Source of the DNA: Bombiscardovia apis | GTDB lineage: Bacteria > Actinomycetota > Actinomycetes > Actinomycetales > Bifidobacteriaceae | Direction: 5' to 3' | Length of the DNA: 64,000 nt | NCBI RefSeq assembly: GCF_033095945.1 | Contig: NZ_AP026800.1 | Coordinates: 372,001 to 436,000 of the forward strand | Shown here: piece after piece, positions 33,858 to 42,535 of the stretch | Layout: every line of letters begins with the position of its first letter | How positions within the stretch are numbered: the stretch's first letter is position 1 | The notes under the pieces: model-generated | Seen by the model: only the letters and a program-made list of their open reading frames with translations | What the model was told of the DNA's origin: nothing | Database searches by the model: none | Made by a program: the position numbers and the translations under genes

Positions 33858-34898
33858 CGTGGCGGTGAGGGCCATGTGGTCGGAGCCGGGAATGAGCAGA
33901 GATTTCATGGCGCGCACTCGCAGGCCGGGGGAGTGGAGGAGGTGGTCGATTTCTATGAGTGGGGGCAGGGCCTTCCATGAGGCGGGGAAGGTGGGGTGAA
34001 TGCCGGCGTGGAGGGAGACCGCGCCGTCAAGCAGGCGGCCGTCCGAGAGCAGGCGGCGGAAGGAGGGGTGATGAATCGAGGAGTTGAGGTCACCCAAAAT
34101 TACGCTCTCGCGCTCGGCCGGGACTTGCGGGCTCAGGTGTGCTTGCTCCGGGTCGAGGGGGGCAACCGGGCTCAGGCTGGTGAGGGCTAGAATGCTGGCA
34201 CCCCAGTTGGAACCGCCGCGCTGGGGAGACTTGGGGTGGGCAGACGCTACTTCAATAGTCTTGCCTAAGGCTTCCAAAGTCATGACGGGTACTGCGGAGG
34301 CCGGCAGCGTTACGGAAACCGGCTGCTGAACTCGGGGCTCAATGCGCGAAAAGAGAGCGTTAAAACCGCCGTTGTCGTCGGCAGTAGATGGCCCAACAAT
34401 CTTATAAGGCAGGACTTGGCTCAACCCTTCGCTCTCTAGGCTGGCAACCAGCTCGGCGGAGAGTTCCTGCAAGGCCAATACGTCTAAGTTCTGCTGGCGG
34501 GCAGCTTCCACTATGGCGGCGGCGCTAGCCTTACCATAGCGGCAGTTGAGCGTCATAAAGCGCAGGCTTTTTTGAAGCTCAGATTCGCTATTTTGCGGGG
34601 CCGACTGGCTGAATACGGGCAGGCCTACTACAGAGCGAAGCAGCCGCGGAGGCAGGCGCAGCAAGAAGGGAAGCTGCCAAATCGCTTCCAAAGTCAGCAA
34701 TAGCACCGCCAGTATGAGCTGGGGCCAAGCGGCTGCCAGCAGGGCCCAGAGGGTTAAGGCCATCAAGGGGCCAGCTAGCAGCGGAATAAGCGCAATCAGC
34801 TCGGGTAGAGGCCTATGCCAATCCCAACCCGTAGGCAGGAAGCGCAAGGCCATCCATAGGGCGCACAGAACCAGGAAGGTCCAGAGCAAAGTACTCAC
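33837..34898 (-). CDS. Endonuclease/exonuclease/phosphatase-family membrane protein
   Basis: A 353-residue protein with three N-terminal membrane helices (up to about residue 95) followed by an EEP catalytic domain. The signature residues are the Asn in LRFMTLNCRYG, Glu in LALQELSAEL, His in VASAHPKSP, Asp/Asn in VILGDLNSS and the final SDH in PGSDHMALTA. The domain is complete. Substrate is unknown; relatives include DNases, sphingomyelinases and inositol phosphatases. The gene starts 7 bases after the ffh stop, so both may be cotranscribed. Confidence 0.85.
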   Translation of the reverse strand: MSTLLWTFLVLCALWMALRFLPTGWDWHRPLPELIALIPLLAGPLMALTLWALLAAAWPQLILAVLLLTLEAIWQLPFLLRLPPRLLRSVVGLPVFSQSAPQNSESELQKSLRFMTLNCRYGKASAAAIVEAARQQNLDVLALQELSAELVASLESEGLSQVLPYKIVGPSTADDNGGFNALFSRIEPRVQQPVSVTLPASAVPVMTLEALGKTIEVASAHPKSPQRGGSNWGASILALTSLSPVAPLDPEQAHLSPQVPAERESVILGDLNSSIHHPSFRRLLSDGRLLDGAVSLHAGIHPTFPASWKALPPLIEIDHLLHSPGLRVRAMKSLLIPGSDHMALTATLLSSHS

Positions 34899-34905
34899 CG
34901 GGAGC

Positions 34906-36510
34906 TCAGGCTCCTAAGAGACCCGAGAGGCCACCGCCCAAGTTCGGCGGAATCTCCGGCATTTGCGGGGTCTGCTTGGCGAAAGCGGAGCCACCCTGCG
35001 AAGGCTTATTGCCGCCCCCTGCAAGGCGCTCGCGTAAGGCCTGCTCCTCCTGCTCGCGCTTCATGGGGTTGCCAGAGCGTGCCTTGCCCTTCTTCTTAGC
35101 TTTCTTGCCCTTCTTCGAATTCGAGGGCTTGCCGCCAAAGCCTGGCATGCCGGGAATCTGACGGGCGCCATTGCTCATGCGCTTCATCATTTTCGCAGCC
35201 TGCTCAAAGCGCTGGAGGAGACCGTTGACCGCGGAAACAGTAGTGCCTGCACCGTAAGCAATGCGGGCGCGGCGGGAACCGTCAATAATCTTGGGGTCGC
35301 GGCGCTCGGCGGGAGTCATTGAGCGGATGATGGCCTCAGTGCGGTCAATCTCCTTCTCGTCGAGCTGCTCCAACTCCTTGCGGTGCTGAGCCATGCCCGG
35401 AATCATGCCCAAAATCGACTTCATCGAACCCAGCTTGCGCACCTGCTGGAGCTGCTCTACAAAGTCATCTAAACCGTAAGAGCCTTCGGCCATTTTTTCG
35501 GCGGCCTTGCGCGACTCTTCCTCGTCAAACTCACGCTGGGCCTGCTCAATCAGGGTGAGAATATCGCCCATGTCGAGAATGCGGGAAGCCATGCGGTCGG
35601 GGTGGAAGACCTCGAAGTCCTTCAAACCCTCGCCGTTAGAGGCAAAGAGAATAGGCTTGCCGGTCACCGATGCCACTGAGAGTGCTGCACCGCCGCGGGC
35701 ATCGCCGTCGAGCTTGGAGAGCACCACGCCTGTGAAGTCCACGCCCTCGTCGAAGGCCTGAGCCGTGGTGACTGCGTCTTGGCCAATCATGGCGTCGATA
35801 ACGAAGAGGATTTCGTCTGGATTGACTGCGTCGCGAATGTTGCGCGCCTGGGTCATCAGCTCTTGATCCACGCCCAAGCGGCCGGCCGTATCGATAATGA
35901 CCGTGTCGTAGAGCTTAGACTTGGCCTCTTCAATAGAGTCTCGCGCCACTTGCACTGGGTCGCCAGTCGCCTGACCGGGGGAGACCACATCGGAAGAGCG
36001 GGTCTGCACGCCGGGTTCGGGGGCGTATACGGGCACGCCTGCGCGCTCGCCGACCACCTGCAACTGGGTTACGGCGTTGGGGCGCTGCAAATCTGCTGCC
36101 ACCAGCAGGGGGGTGTGGCCCGCATCTTTGAGCCAGTAGCCCAGCTTGCCAGCCAGCGTAGTTTTACCAGCACCCTGCAAACCTGCCAGCATGATGACCG
36201 TTGGTGGGTTCTTGGCGAAGTTGAGAGGGCGGTCAACGCCAGCTCCCAAAATCTGCGTCAGCTCGTCGTTGACGATAGAAACCACTTGCTGGGCGGGGTT
36301 CAAAGCCTCGGAGACTTCGGCACCCAGCGCGCGCTCGCGCACCTTAGCGGTGAAGGAGCGCACCACATCGAGCGAGACGTCGGCATCGAGCAGGGCGCGA
36401 CGAATCTCGCGAATAGTGCCGTCGATGTCGGCCTCAGTCAGCTTGCCCTTAGAGCGCAAGTGCGTAAAAGCGTTCGACAATCTGTCAGTCAAAGAAGAAA
36501 AAGCAGCCAT
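34906..36510 (-). CDS. ffh: Signal recognition particle GTPase Ffh
   Basis: A 534-residue protein that delivers nascent membrane proteins to FtsY. N-domain helices lead to G1 GLQGAGKTTLAGKLG, G3 DTAGRLGVDQ, G4 SKLDGDARGG. The M domain has the Met-rich signal-binding surface (SILGMIPGMAQ, MMKRMSNGARQIPGMPGFGG). The C-terminus is rich in Lys, then Gly. GGAGCATT precedes ATG 36510. Confidence 0.95.
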   Translation of the reverse strand: MAAFSSLTDRLSNAFTHLRSKGKLTEADIDGTIREIRRALLDADVSLDVVRSFTAKVRERALGAEVSEALNPAQQVVSIVNDELTQILGAGVDRPLNFAKNPPTVIMLAGLQGAGKTTLAGKLGYWLKDAGHTPLLVAADLQRPNAVTQLQVVGERAGVPVYAPEPGVQTRSSDVVSPGQATGDPVQVARDSIEEAKSKLYDTVIIDTAGRLGVDQELMTQARNIRDAVNPDEILFVIDAMIGQDAVTTAQAFDEGVDFTGVVLSKLDGDARGGAALSVASVTGKPILFASNGEGLKDFEVFHPDRMASRILDMGDILTLIEQAQREFDEEESRKAAEKMAEGSYGLDDFVEQLQQVRKLGSMKSILGMIPGMAQHRKELEQLDEKEIDRTEAIIRSMTPAERRDPKIIDGSRRARIAYGAGTTVSAVNGLLQRFEQAAKMMKRMSNGARQIPGMPGFGGKPSNSKKGKKAKKKGKARSGNPMKREQEEQALRERLAGGGNKPSQGGSAFAKQTPQMPEIPPNLGGGLSGLLGA

Positions 36511-36585
36511 AATGCTCCAATTCTAGCGGTCACTCGGGAGAAAAGCTTTCTATCTACTATTAGCCGCTCAAAGCCCAATCAGGAG

Positions 36586-36879
36586 CTACGCTTTCGCCAA
36601 AGCCTGATCAAGAAGTGCCCGCACCGCCGCGCTCACGCTCAGACCGTGCTGTCGAGCGTATCGATTCAGTCGTTGGTCACGCTCGTCGTCAAGCCTTACC
36701 TTAATGATGGTGGAGGCTGGAGTTGCCCCCACTGCTAAGGGGCGGCCTGGAGTGCGCTCTACTGCGGTTTCGAGTTCGGCGGAGCTGTATCCACGCTCTG
36801 CCCGAGCCGTTTCCTTGCGGATAAGAGCCGCCTCTTCAGGAATGAAACTGCTCTCTGAAAGCATCGTGTACGTACTCAT
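36586..36879 (-). CDS. Ribbon-helix-helix antitoxin-like protein
   Basis: A 97-residue protein whose C-terminal half is a ribbon-helix-helix DNA-binding fold: the strand STIIKVRLDDERDQRLNRY and the two helices up to LSVSAAVRALLDQALAK. The N-terminal half (FIPEEAALIRKETARAERG) would embrace the toxin. It follows the small gene at 36916-37125 by 36 bases on the same strand. A DNA-binding antitoxin second is the order of HigBA and BrnTA modules. Confidence 0.75.
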   Translation of the reverse strand: MSTYTMLSESSFIPEEAALIRKETARAERGYSSAELETAVERTPGRPLAVGATPASTIIKVRLDDERDQRLNRYARQHGLSVSAAVRALLDQALAKA

Positions 36880-36915
36880 ATTTTCGGCTCCTTCCCTTGT
36901 AATAGTTTGATATAT

Positions 36916-37125
36916 TTACTGCGCATTCTCATGGCGAATAATCGTAGGACCTTTTGAAGTTTCCAACACCACGACTTCGAGCGGTATTCCCTCTGACGAG
37001 AAGCCTAAGTATAAGGTTTTGGCAGGTTCCTCTTGTAATTCAAAGGCTCGTATTAGTTGGTCTACTACCAAGACAGCATCTTCTGGCGTGACATCGTGTT
37101 TAAGCGCCGAGGAGATGATGAACAT
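36916..37125 (-). CDS. Small toxin-like protein of an RHH-associated toxin-antitoxin pair
   Basis: A 69-residue protein: FIISSALKHDVTPEDAVLVV at the start, then LYLGFSSEGIPLEVVVLE and a final IIRHENAQ. This pattern (ISxxALKHGVxxED ... LEVVVVE ... IIHA) matches small proteins that Actinobacteria encode next to ribbon-helix-helix antitoxins. The RNase-like activity of such toxins is inferred from related families, not visible here. ATG 37125 is preceded by an AT-rich promoter-like stretch. Confidence 0.65.
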   Translation of the reverse strand: MFIISSALKHDVTPEDAVLVVDQLIRAFELQEEPAKTLYLGFSSEGIPLEVVVLETSKGPTIIRHENAQ

Positions 37126-37156
37126 TTAAAAATTGTACCACAAAAACCTCTTGTGG

Positions 37157-38758
37157 TCAGCTCTCTAGGTGCCAGGCGGGGCCTTGGGGGGTGTCTTCTA
37201 TGATGATGTTGGCTTGGGCTAGGCGGTCTCGGATGGCGTCGGCTTGAGCGAAGTCTTTGTTGGCGCGGGCGGACTGGCGGTTGGCAAGTTCTTGGGAGAC
37301 TAGGCTTTCCAGAGCGTCGTGGGCTGCGCTGGACTGCTGACCTTGTCCGGGCTGGGCCCAGTGGGGGTCGAGCGGGTCGAGGCCGAAGACGTCGAGCATG
37401 GCACGGACTGCCAGTAGGTCCTTCAATAATTGATTCTGTCCGTCATTGCTGGAGCCTTCGCTCATGTTGGCATTGGCCTGACGAATGCGGGCGAAGACCA
37501 CGGCTAGAGCCTCGGAAACCGAGATGTCGTTGTTCATAGCTGCCACAAAATCTGCGGGCAAGAGCTCAACGGGGAGAGCAGCCACTTCTTCGCGGGAAGG
37601 CTGCCAGCCCAAGGCTTTGCCGGCGCGCTCTACGAAGCCGGTGATACGCTCGTAGGCGGACTGCGCTTCGTGCAGGCTCTGGTCGGACCACTCCAGCATG
37701 GAGCGGTAGTGGGCGGAAACTAGCGCGTATCGCACTACCCAAGCCGGGTAGGTGTCGAGCACGGTCGATACGGCCAGACCGTTGCCTAGCGACTTGGACA
37801 TTTTCTCGCCTTTTTGCGTCACCCAAGCGGTGTGCATCCAGCGGTGGGCAAAGCCCCAACCAGCTGCGTGAGACTGGGCCATTTCGTTCTCGTGGTGGGG
37901 GAAACGCAGGTCGAGACCGCCGCCGTGAATGTCGAAATCGGCTCCCAAGTAGCGCCTGCTCATGGCTGAGCATTCCAAATGCCAGCCCGGGCGACCAGTG
38001 CCGAAGGGAGTGACCCAGCGGGCAGTTATAGGATCTGTGGGCTTGGAAGCCTTCCAGAGGGCGAAGTCGCGCGGGCCTCGCTTGACCGAAGCTGCGTCCA
38101 AGTCGTCTTCGCCAGCGGGATTGTATTTGTCTTCTCCCTGGGCGTCTACCGAAGGGCCCATTTGATCGGCTACGGCAGCCTGCTCGTCGGCGGCCTGAGT
38201 GCCGCTTTCCTGATGAGTCAAAGCGCCATATTCGGGCCAAGATTCCACATCATAATACACGTTTCCCGAAGGATTGCCCTCTGCGTCGGGCACAATATAG
38301 GCATGGCCACGGTCGATTAAACGCATGACTAAGTCAATCATTTGTGGAATATGCCCCGTGGCCCGCGGCTCGTAAGTAGGGGGGAGGGCACCCAGCTGGT
38401 CGTAAGCCTTGGTGAATTCGCGCTCGTAGATAAAGGCGCGCTCCCACCATTGCTGCCCAGCATCCGCGGCCTTGCTCAGAATCTTGTCGTCAATGTCGGT
38501 CACATTGCGAATCAATGTCACGTCGTAGCCGAGCTTGGTCATCCAGCGGCGAATCACGTCGAAAGCTAGCGTCGTACGCACGTGCCCCACATGCGGAGAA
38601 GCCTGTACTGTAGCACCACACACGTAGATTCCCACCTTGCCCGGCTCGATAGGCACAAAGGCGCTCACGGCCTTAGAAGCCGTGTCGTACAGCTTCAACC
38701 CTGCCGCCGCCGGGCTCACAGAATCGTTGGAATTACGCGCATCAGAGCTCAAGTTCAT
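37157..38758 (-). CDS. cysS: Cysteinyl-tRNA synthetase
   Basis: A 533-residue class I aminoacyl-tRNA synthetase. The HIGH-type motif is PHVGHVRTTLAFDV, after the zinc-binding Cys in YVCGATVQAS. HLECSAMSRRYLG and FPHHENEMAQS supply other zinc ligands, and the KMSKS loop is KGEKMSKSLGNG. The segment QAADEQAAVADQMG plus following acidic residues near 195-225 is an insertion absent in E. coli CysS. ATG 38758 is preferred to the TTG at 38764 because AGTAGG fits its spacing. Confidence 0.95.
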   Translation of the reverse strand: MNLSSDARNSNDSVSPAAAGLKLYDTASKAVSAFVPIEPGKVGIYVCGATVQASPHVGHVRTTLAFDVIRRWMTKLGYDVTLIRNVTDIDDKILSKAADAGQQWWERAFIYEREFTKAYDQLGALPPTYEPRATGHIPQMIDLVMRLIDRGHAYIVPDAEGNPSGNVYYDVESWPEYGALTHQESGTQAADEQAAVADQMGPSVDAQGEDKYNPAGEDDLDAASVKRGPRDFALWKASKPTDPITARWVTPFGTGRPGWHLECSAMSRRYLGADFDIHGGGLDLRFPHHENEMAQSHAAGWGFAHRWMHTAWVTQKGEKMSKSLGNGLAVSTVLDTYPAWVVRYALVSAHYRSMLEWSDQSLHEAQSAYERITGFVERAGKALGWQPSREEVAALPVELLPADFVAAMNNDISVSEALAVVFARIRQANANMSEGSSNDGQNQLLKDLLAVRAMLDVFGLDPLDPHWAQPGQGQQSSAAHDALESLVSQELANRQSARANKDFAQADAIRDRLAQANIIIEDTPQGPAWHLES

Positions 38759-38861
38759 AGACAAAAGCCTACTTGCTTATCCTGACATCAGCAAGGAAGA
38801 AAATCTGCTGCTCAATCGTAGAGGTCAACACTTGGTGCGTCGGTATTAAGAGCTTTAGTGT

Positions 38862-41337
38862 TTACCTTTGTTTGCGTTTGGTTGTGTGTTGGGGTTTTAA
38901 GCTGCGGTGTTGTTTTATTTTGTGGATTGCGTATCCTGCTGCTGTTAGTACGCTCATGGCGAGTAGCGCACTTCCGCTCCATTGTTGGAGGGGTATGGTT
39001 CCGGTGTGGGGGAGTATGGCGGCGGGTGTCCAGCGGGCGTAAAGGGTCATGTTGCCGTTTACCGGCATGGTATCGAAGTCCCATTTGATACCCTCGGTGG
39101 GGTGGGTATACCAGCCTAGGAGAACGAAATCGCCGCTTTTTGAGGGCCTGATGCTTGGTGCACTGATGGTGCTGCCGGCTGTGAGGACTGGCACTCCCTT
39201 TGGCGTGTGGAGGGTGCCGCCGTTGGGGTCGAAGAGTACCGCGTATCCGGGCACATGCTGGGAGATGGTTCCGTCAAAGCTGATGGTTGCTGAAGCATAG
39301 GGCAAGGTGACGGTACTAGTAAACGAGTATTGGTAATCTCCGGGGTAGGTGCGCTCCCAGGTGTAGGTGCCATCGTTAGGGTGGTAAGTGCCTCCGGCTG
39401 GTGATGCCTTATCACTGTTATCTGGGTTTTTGGCCGGCGTAGCATAAGTATTGGTGCTGGTGGTGGCAGGTCCTACGACGAGTGGATCGTCTGCGTAACC
39501 AGGCGCGTCTGGCAAACGCAGCTTCTGATCGGATATTTCAACGAATCGTGCCTCGGTGATGCTGGTGAGTTTGCTCCAGTCGATGCTACTGAGGTCAGTG
39601 ATCTGATTATTGTCCAAGGTGAGCTCATGGAGTTTGGTGAAGTCGTTCCATGTGATGCTACTGATATCAGTGATATCGTTCTTGTCTAGGTTGAGCGTTC
39701 GGAGTTTGGTGAGGTTGCCCCAACTGATCTGCGCTATGGTTGATAGCTTGTTGGAACTTAGGCTGAGTTCGGTCAGGTTGGGGAAGTTGAGATCGCTTGT
39801 GGTTACAATCTGATTGTAGGATGCATTGAGATAGGTGAGGCTCGATAATCCGGTGACTGGGCTGAGATCGGTAATCTGATTAAAGGACATATGAAGTTTT
39901 TGGAGTTCGGTGAGTTTGCTCCAGTCGATGCTACTGATATCGGTGATCTGATTATTGAGCAAAGCAAGCTCTTGGAGTTTGGTGAGGTTGCCCCAACTGA
40001 TCTGCGCTATAGTTGATAGCTTGTTGGAACCTAGGTTGAGATATGTCAGGTTGGGGAAGTTGAGATCGCTTGTGGTTACAATCCGATTATAGAATACAGT
40101 GAGATAGGTGAGGCTCGATAATCCGGTGACTGGGCTGAAATCGGTAATCTGATTATAGTCCAGATAAAGTTTTTGGAGTTTGGTGAGGTTGTTCCAATTA
40201 ACGCTGGCTACGCTGGGGATCTTATTGCGGCTTAAATTGATGAGTTCGATGTTGGGGAAATCGAGGCTGCCGAGGTTAGTTACCTGATTATCCTCCACAT
40301 ACAACCTGGTGAGGTCGGTTAGGCCGGTGAGTGCGCTGATGCTGGGGATCTTATTCTTGCTTAAGTTGAGATCTCTAAGCTTACCGAAGTCGTTCCAGTT
40401 GGTGCTGCTGATGTCGTTAATCTTATTATTGAATGCGTGCAAATATGTAAGTTTTGGTAGACCGGTGATTGAGCTAAGGTTGGTGAACTGATTAGAGCCT
40501 ATTTTGAGGGTCTCGAGTTTGGTGAGGCTGTTCCAATTGACGCTAGCTAGGCTGGTGAGCTTATTTCCGTCTAGTTCAATCACGGTGAGGTTAGGATTGT
40601 TAAGATCGCCAACGGTAGTGATCAGGTTGTTGGGTGCGCTCAACCTGATGAGATTTGGTAGTCCGGTGACCGGGCTGATATCGATAAGCTGATTGTGTTC
40701 CAATCTAAGGATTTCGAGCTTGGAGAGCCCATTCCAATTGATGCTAGCTATGTTTGTGAGCTGATTCTGGTATAAGTCGAGGCTTTCGAGGTTGGGATTG
40801 TTGAGGGGGCCTGTGGTTGTTATCTGATTATAAACTGCGTTCAGAGTGGTGAGCCTAGGTAGTCCGGTGACCGGGCTGAGATCGGTAATCTGATTGCTGC
40901 TTAAGTGTAGTTTTTCGAGGTTGGTGAAGTGTTGTATACCTTCAACATTTGTAATTCCTGCGTGGCTTGCTTCTAAAAAGACGAGGCTGTTGATGAGGGT
41001 AGTGGTGAGAGTAGCAGAGGTGGTGGTGTTGAGCGTTGTAGCAATTTTATCGGCAAGGTTGGAATCGGGGATGCAGGCTGCGATGCTGCTGCTGTCGATG
41101 GTGCAGTTGCCGCCGCGTGGTTTCAGACGAATAAGTGAACGAGCCGCTGTTGTTGCAGGCTGCGTATTACGCGCCGGTGCAGATGCGGATGCGTTTTTGC
41201 TGGTGAGTGGTTGGGCGCTATGAGTCGCGGGTTTCGCGTGAGCTGGTATGGTGGCCGCTAAACTAACAGCCCCCCCCCCCAAAGACAGCCAAGGATAGTA
41301 GTAGTACGGTAGCGCTCGTGGCTCGTACGTTACGCAT
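38862..41337 (-). CDS. Internalin-like leucine-rich-repeat LPXTG surface protein, out of frame at a G11 tract
   Basis: ATG 41337, with GGAGG seven bases upstream, opens a signal peptide (MRNVRATSATVLLLSLAVF). This frame runs into 11 G (41280-41270) and ends at TAG 41265. The downstream frame, open from 41282 to 38862, continues the signal peptide (GGGAVSLAATIPAHA) if the tract has 10 or 13 G, giving about 824 residues. The mature part has a helical cap, about twenty 22-residue leucine-rich repeats (LTKLQELALLNNQITDISS pattern), and an immunoglobulin-like region. A Listeria-Bacteroides repeat (GGTLHTPKGVPVLTAG ... LYARWTP), LPHTG, a membrane helix and a basic tail follow. This is the architecture of internalin adhesins. 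No ligand can be inferred. Confidence 0.85.
39711..40256. repeat. Tandem duplication, 273-bp unit, inside the leucine-rich repeats
   Basis: The block starting at 39711 recurs at 39984, exactly 273 bases or 91 codons later. The first 200 or so bases of each copy are nearly identical, including GAGGTTGCCCCAACTGATCT and AAGTTGAGATCGCTTGTGGT. The copies encode two sets of four leucine-rich repeats, so repeat number can change in frame by recombination. More distant repeats in the gene are much less alike at DNA level. Confidence 0.75.
41270..41280. repeat. G11 (minus strand) homopolymer in the signal peptide of the LRR protein
   Basis: Eleven C on the plus strand, 54 bases after the start codon of the minus-strand gene. 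Eleven G give a 24-codon truncated peptide; 10 or 13 G open the full gene. The tract encodes Gly residues within the hydrophobic signal core, so any in-frame length is tolerated. Confidence 0.8.
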
Positions 41338-41687
41338 ATAAAACCCTCCGCGAGGCCTGTGCGCGCTGCCGAGCGCTTGGCCTATCAAAACTTATATATT
41401 TGTGCTGGTAGCTTCTTGAATGGCTTTGCTTGTTTGGTTCCCCAACCTGTGTCAAGCGTTCAGCACTTATTTACAATATCGTCAGTTTAGCATTTTTCTT
41501 GTAGAAGTGTGTTCAAACTGGTTGTTGGCCTTCGTGTTCTTGGAATAGGTGTTCGCCATTGGGAATAAAATGCAAGAGCGTACGCGGGTTGGTCGCTCGG
41601 TTTAGGTCTTGGAATTATTGGTGTTTAGACCCGTTATGGTGGATGGCGGTCGGGGAGTGGGCTGCCCCTAGTGGCACAATGGGAGGT
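41338..41687. other. 350-bp divergent intergenic region
   Basis: Separates the LRR surface protein from a glutamine amidotransferase. On the minus strand TTGACA lies at 41452-41457 and TATATAAG near 41393-41400, too far apart to be one promoter. No gene or repeat seen. Confidence 0.4.
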
Positions 41688-42416
41688 ATGGCAAAACGCA
41701 AAGTGCTTATCTTGCAACATGCTGACTGGGAACGGGCCGGTCGCGTGGGAGAGAACCTCGAAGATGTGGGGCTGGAAACCGAGACGTTAACGGTGGCCAG
41801 CATTAAGAAACCTCAATTGCCCGAGCCGGGTGAATTGGCCGGGCTGGTGCTCATGGGCGGGCCCATGAGAGCCGACGATTACGAACGCTTCCCCGGTCTC
41901 AAGGCAGAGACCAAGCTGGCTAAGGCTGCCGTGGAGGCTGAGCTGCCGGTGCTGGGCATCTGTTTGGGGCATCAAATACTGGCCCGGGCCTTGGGTGGCG
42001 AGCTAGTAGTTGGCAAGAAAGAACAGCGCGAGCTCTCTCAGGTCAAATGGGTGGAATCAGACGATGCCGTGTCGTCTTGGGTTCAGAAGGAGACATCGGT
42101 TTTGCAATGGCACGCCGACTGCGTGACCCTGCCTCCGGGTGCTAAGCTGCTGGCCAAATCTGCCCAATCAAAGGTCGAAGCCTTCCGTAAGGGTTCGGCT
42201 CTGGGGCTTCAGTTCCACGTCGAAGTGACGGCTCCGATTTTTGAGCAGTGGTTAGACGAGCCGCAGGTAGTTGATGGCCTCAAGAAGGGGCAAATAGCTC
42301 AACTTTTTGAAGATTTCCAGAGCGCTGATCCACTCATGCAGCCCTTGGCTGATTCAATCTTCTCGGCCTTCGCGGCTCGGTGCTCCACCTATTCGGCCCA
42401 GCCTATCGAAAGCTGA
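41688..42416 (+). CDS. Class I glutamine amidotransferase (GuaA-like GATase1)
   Basis: A 242-residue GATase1 domain. The nucleophile Cys is in VLGICLGHQILARALGG near residue 91, and the His-Glu pair is in LQFHVEVTAPIF. GLVLMGGPMRADDYERF is the oxyanion-strand region. It is a stand-alone protein of the type annotated as GMP synthase-like amidotransferase; the acceptor is unknown. ATG 41688 or 41679 are both possible. The binding site is poor (GGGAGG overlaps the first and is one base from the second), so translation could be leaderless. Confidence 0.85.
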   Translation: MAKRKVLILQHADWERAGRVGENLEDVGLETETLTVASIKKPQLPEPGELAGLVLMGGPMRADDYERFPGLKAETKLAKAAVEAELPVLGICLGHQILARALGGELVVGKKEQRELSQVKWVESDDAVSSWVQKETSVLQWHADCVTLPPGAKLLAKSAQSKVEAFRKGSALGLQFHVEVTAPIFEQWLDEPQVVDGLKKGQIAQLFEDFQSADPLMQPLADSIFSAFAARCSTYSAQPIES

Positions 42417-42504
42417 ATGAGACGTTCTTGCAGCTGTGATAAGTGCCAACAGAGCTGTGATTCTGGAGCTGCTGCAATGACTGAGCGTCCCCAAATAGGG
42501 GAGA

Positions 42505-42529
42505 AGCCGGGCTGTAATTGCGCCCGGCT
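42505..42529. terminator. Hairpin between convergent genes
   Basis: AGCCGGGC (42505-42512) and GCCCGGCT (42522-42529) with a 9-base loop, between the amidotransferase and ABC-F stops. No long T-run. Confidence 0.5.
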
Positions 42530-42535
42530 ACTTGC

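Noticed and set aside
35779..36738. 319-codon plus-strand ORF opposite ffh
   Set aside because: Shadow of ffh on the other strand; ffh motifs are complete and explain the region.
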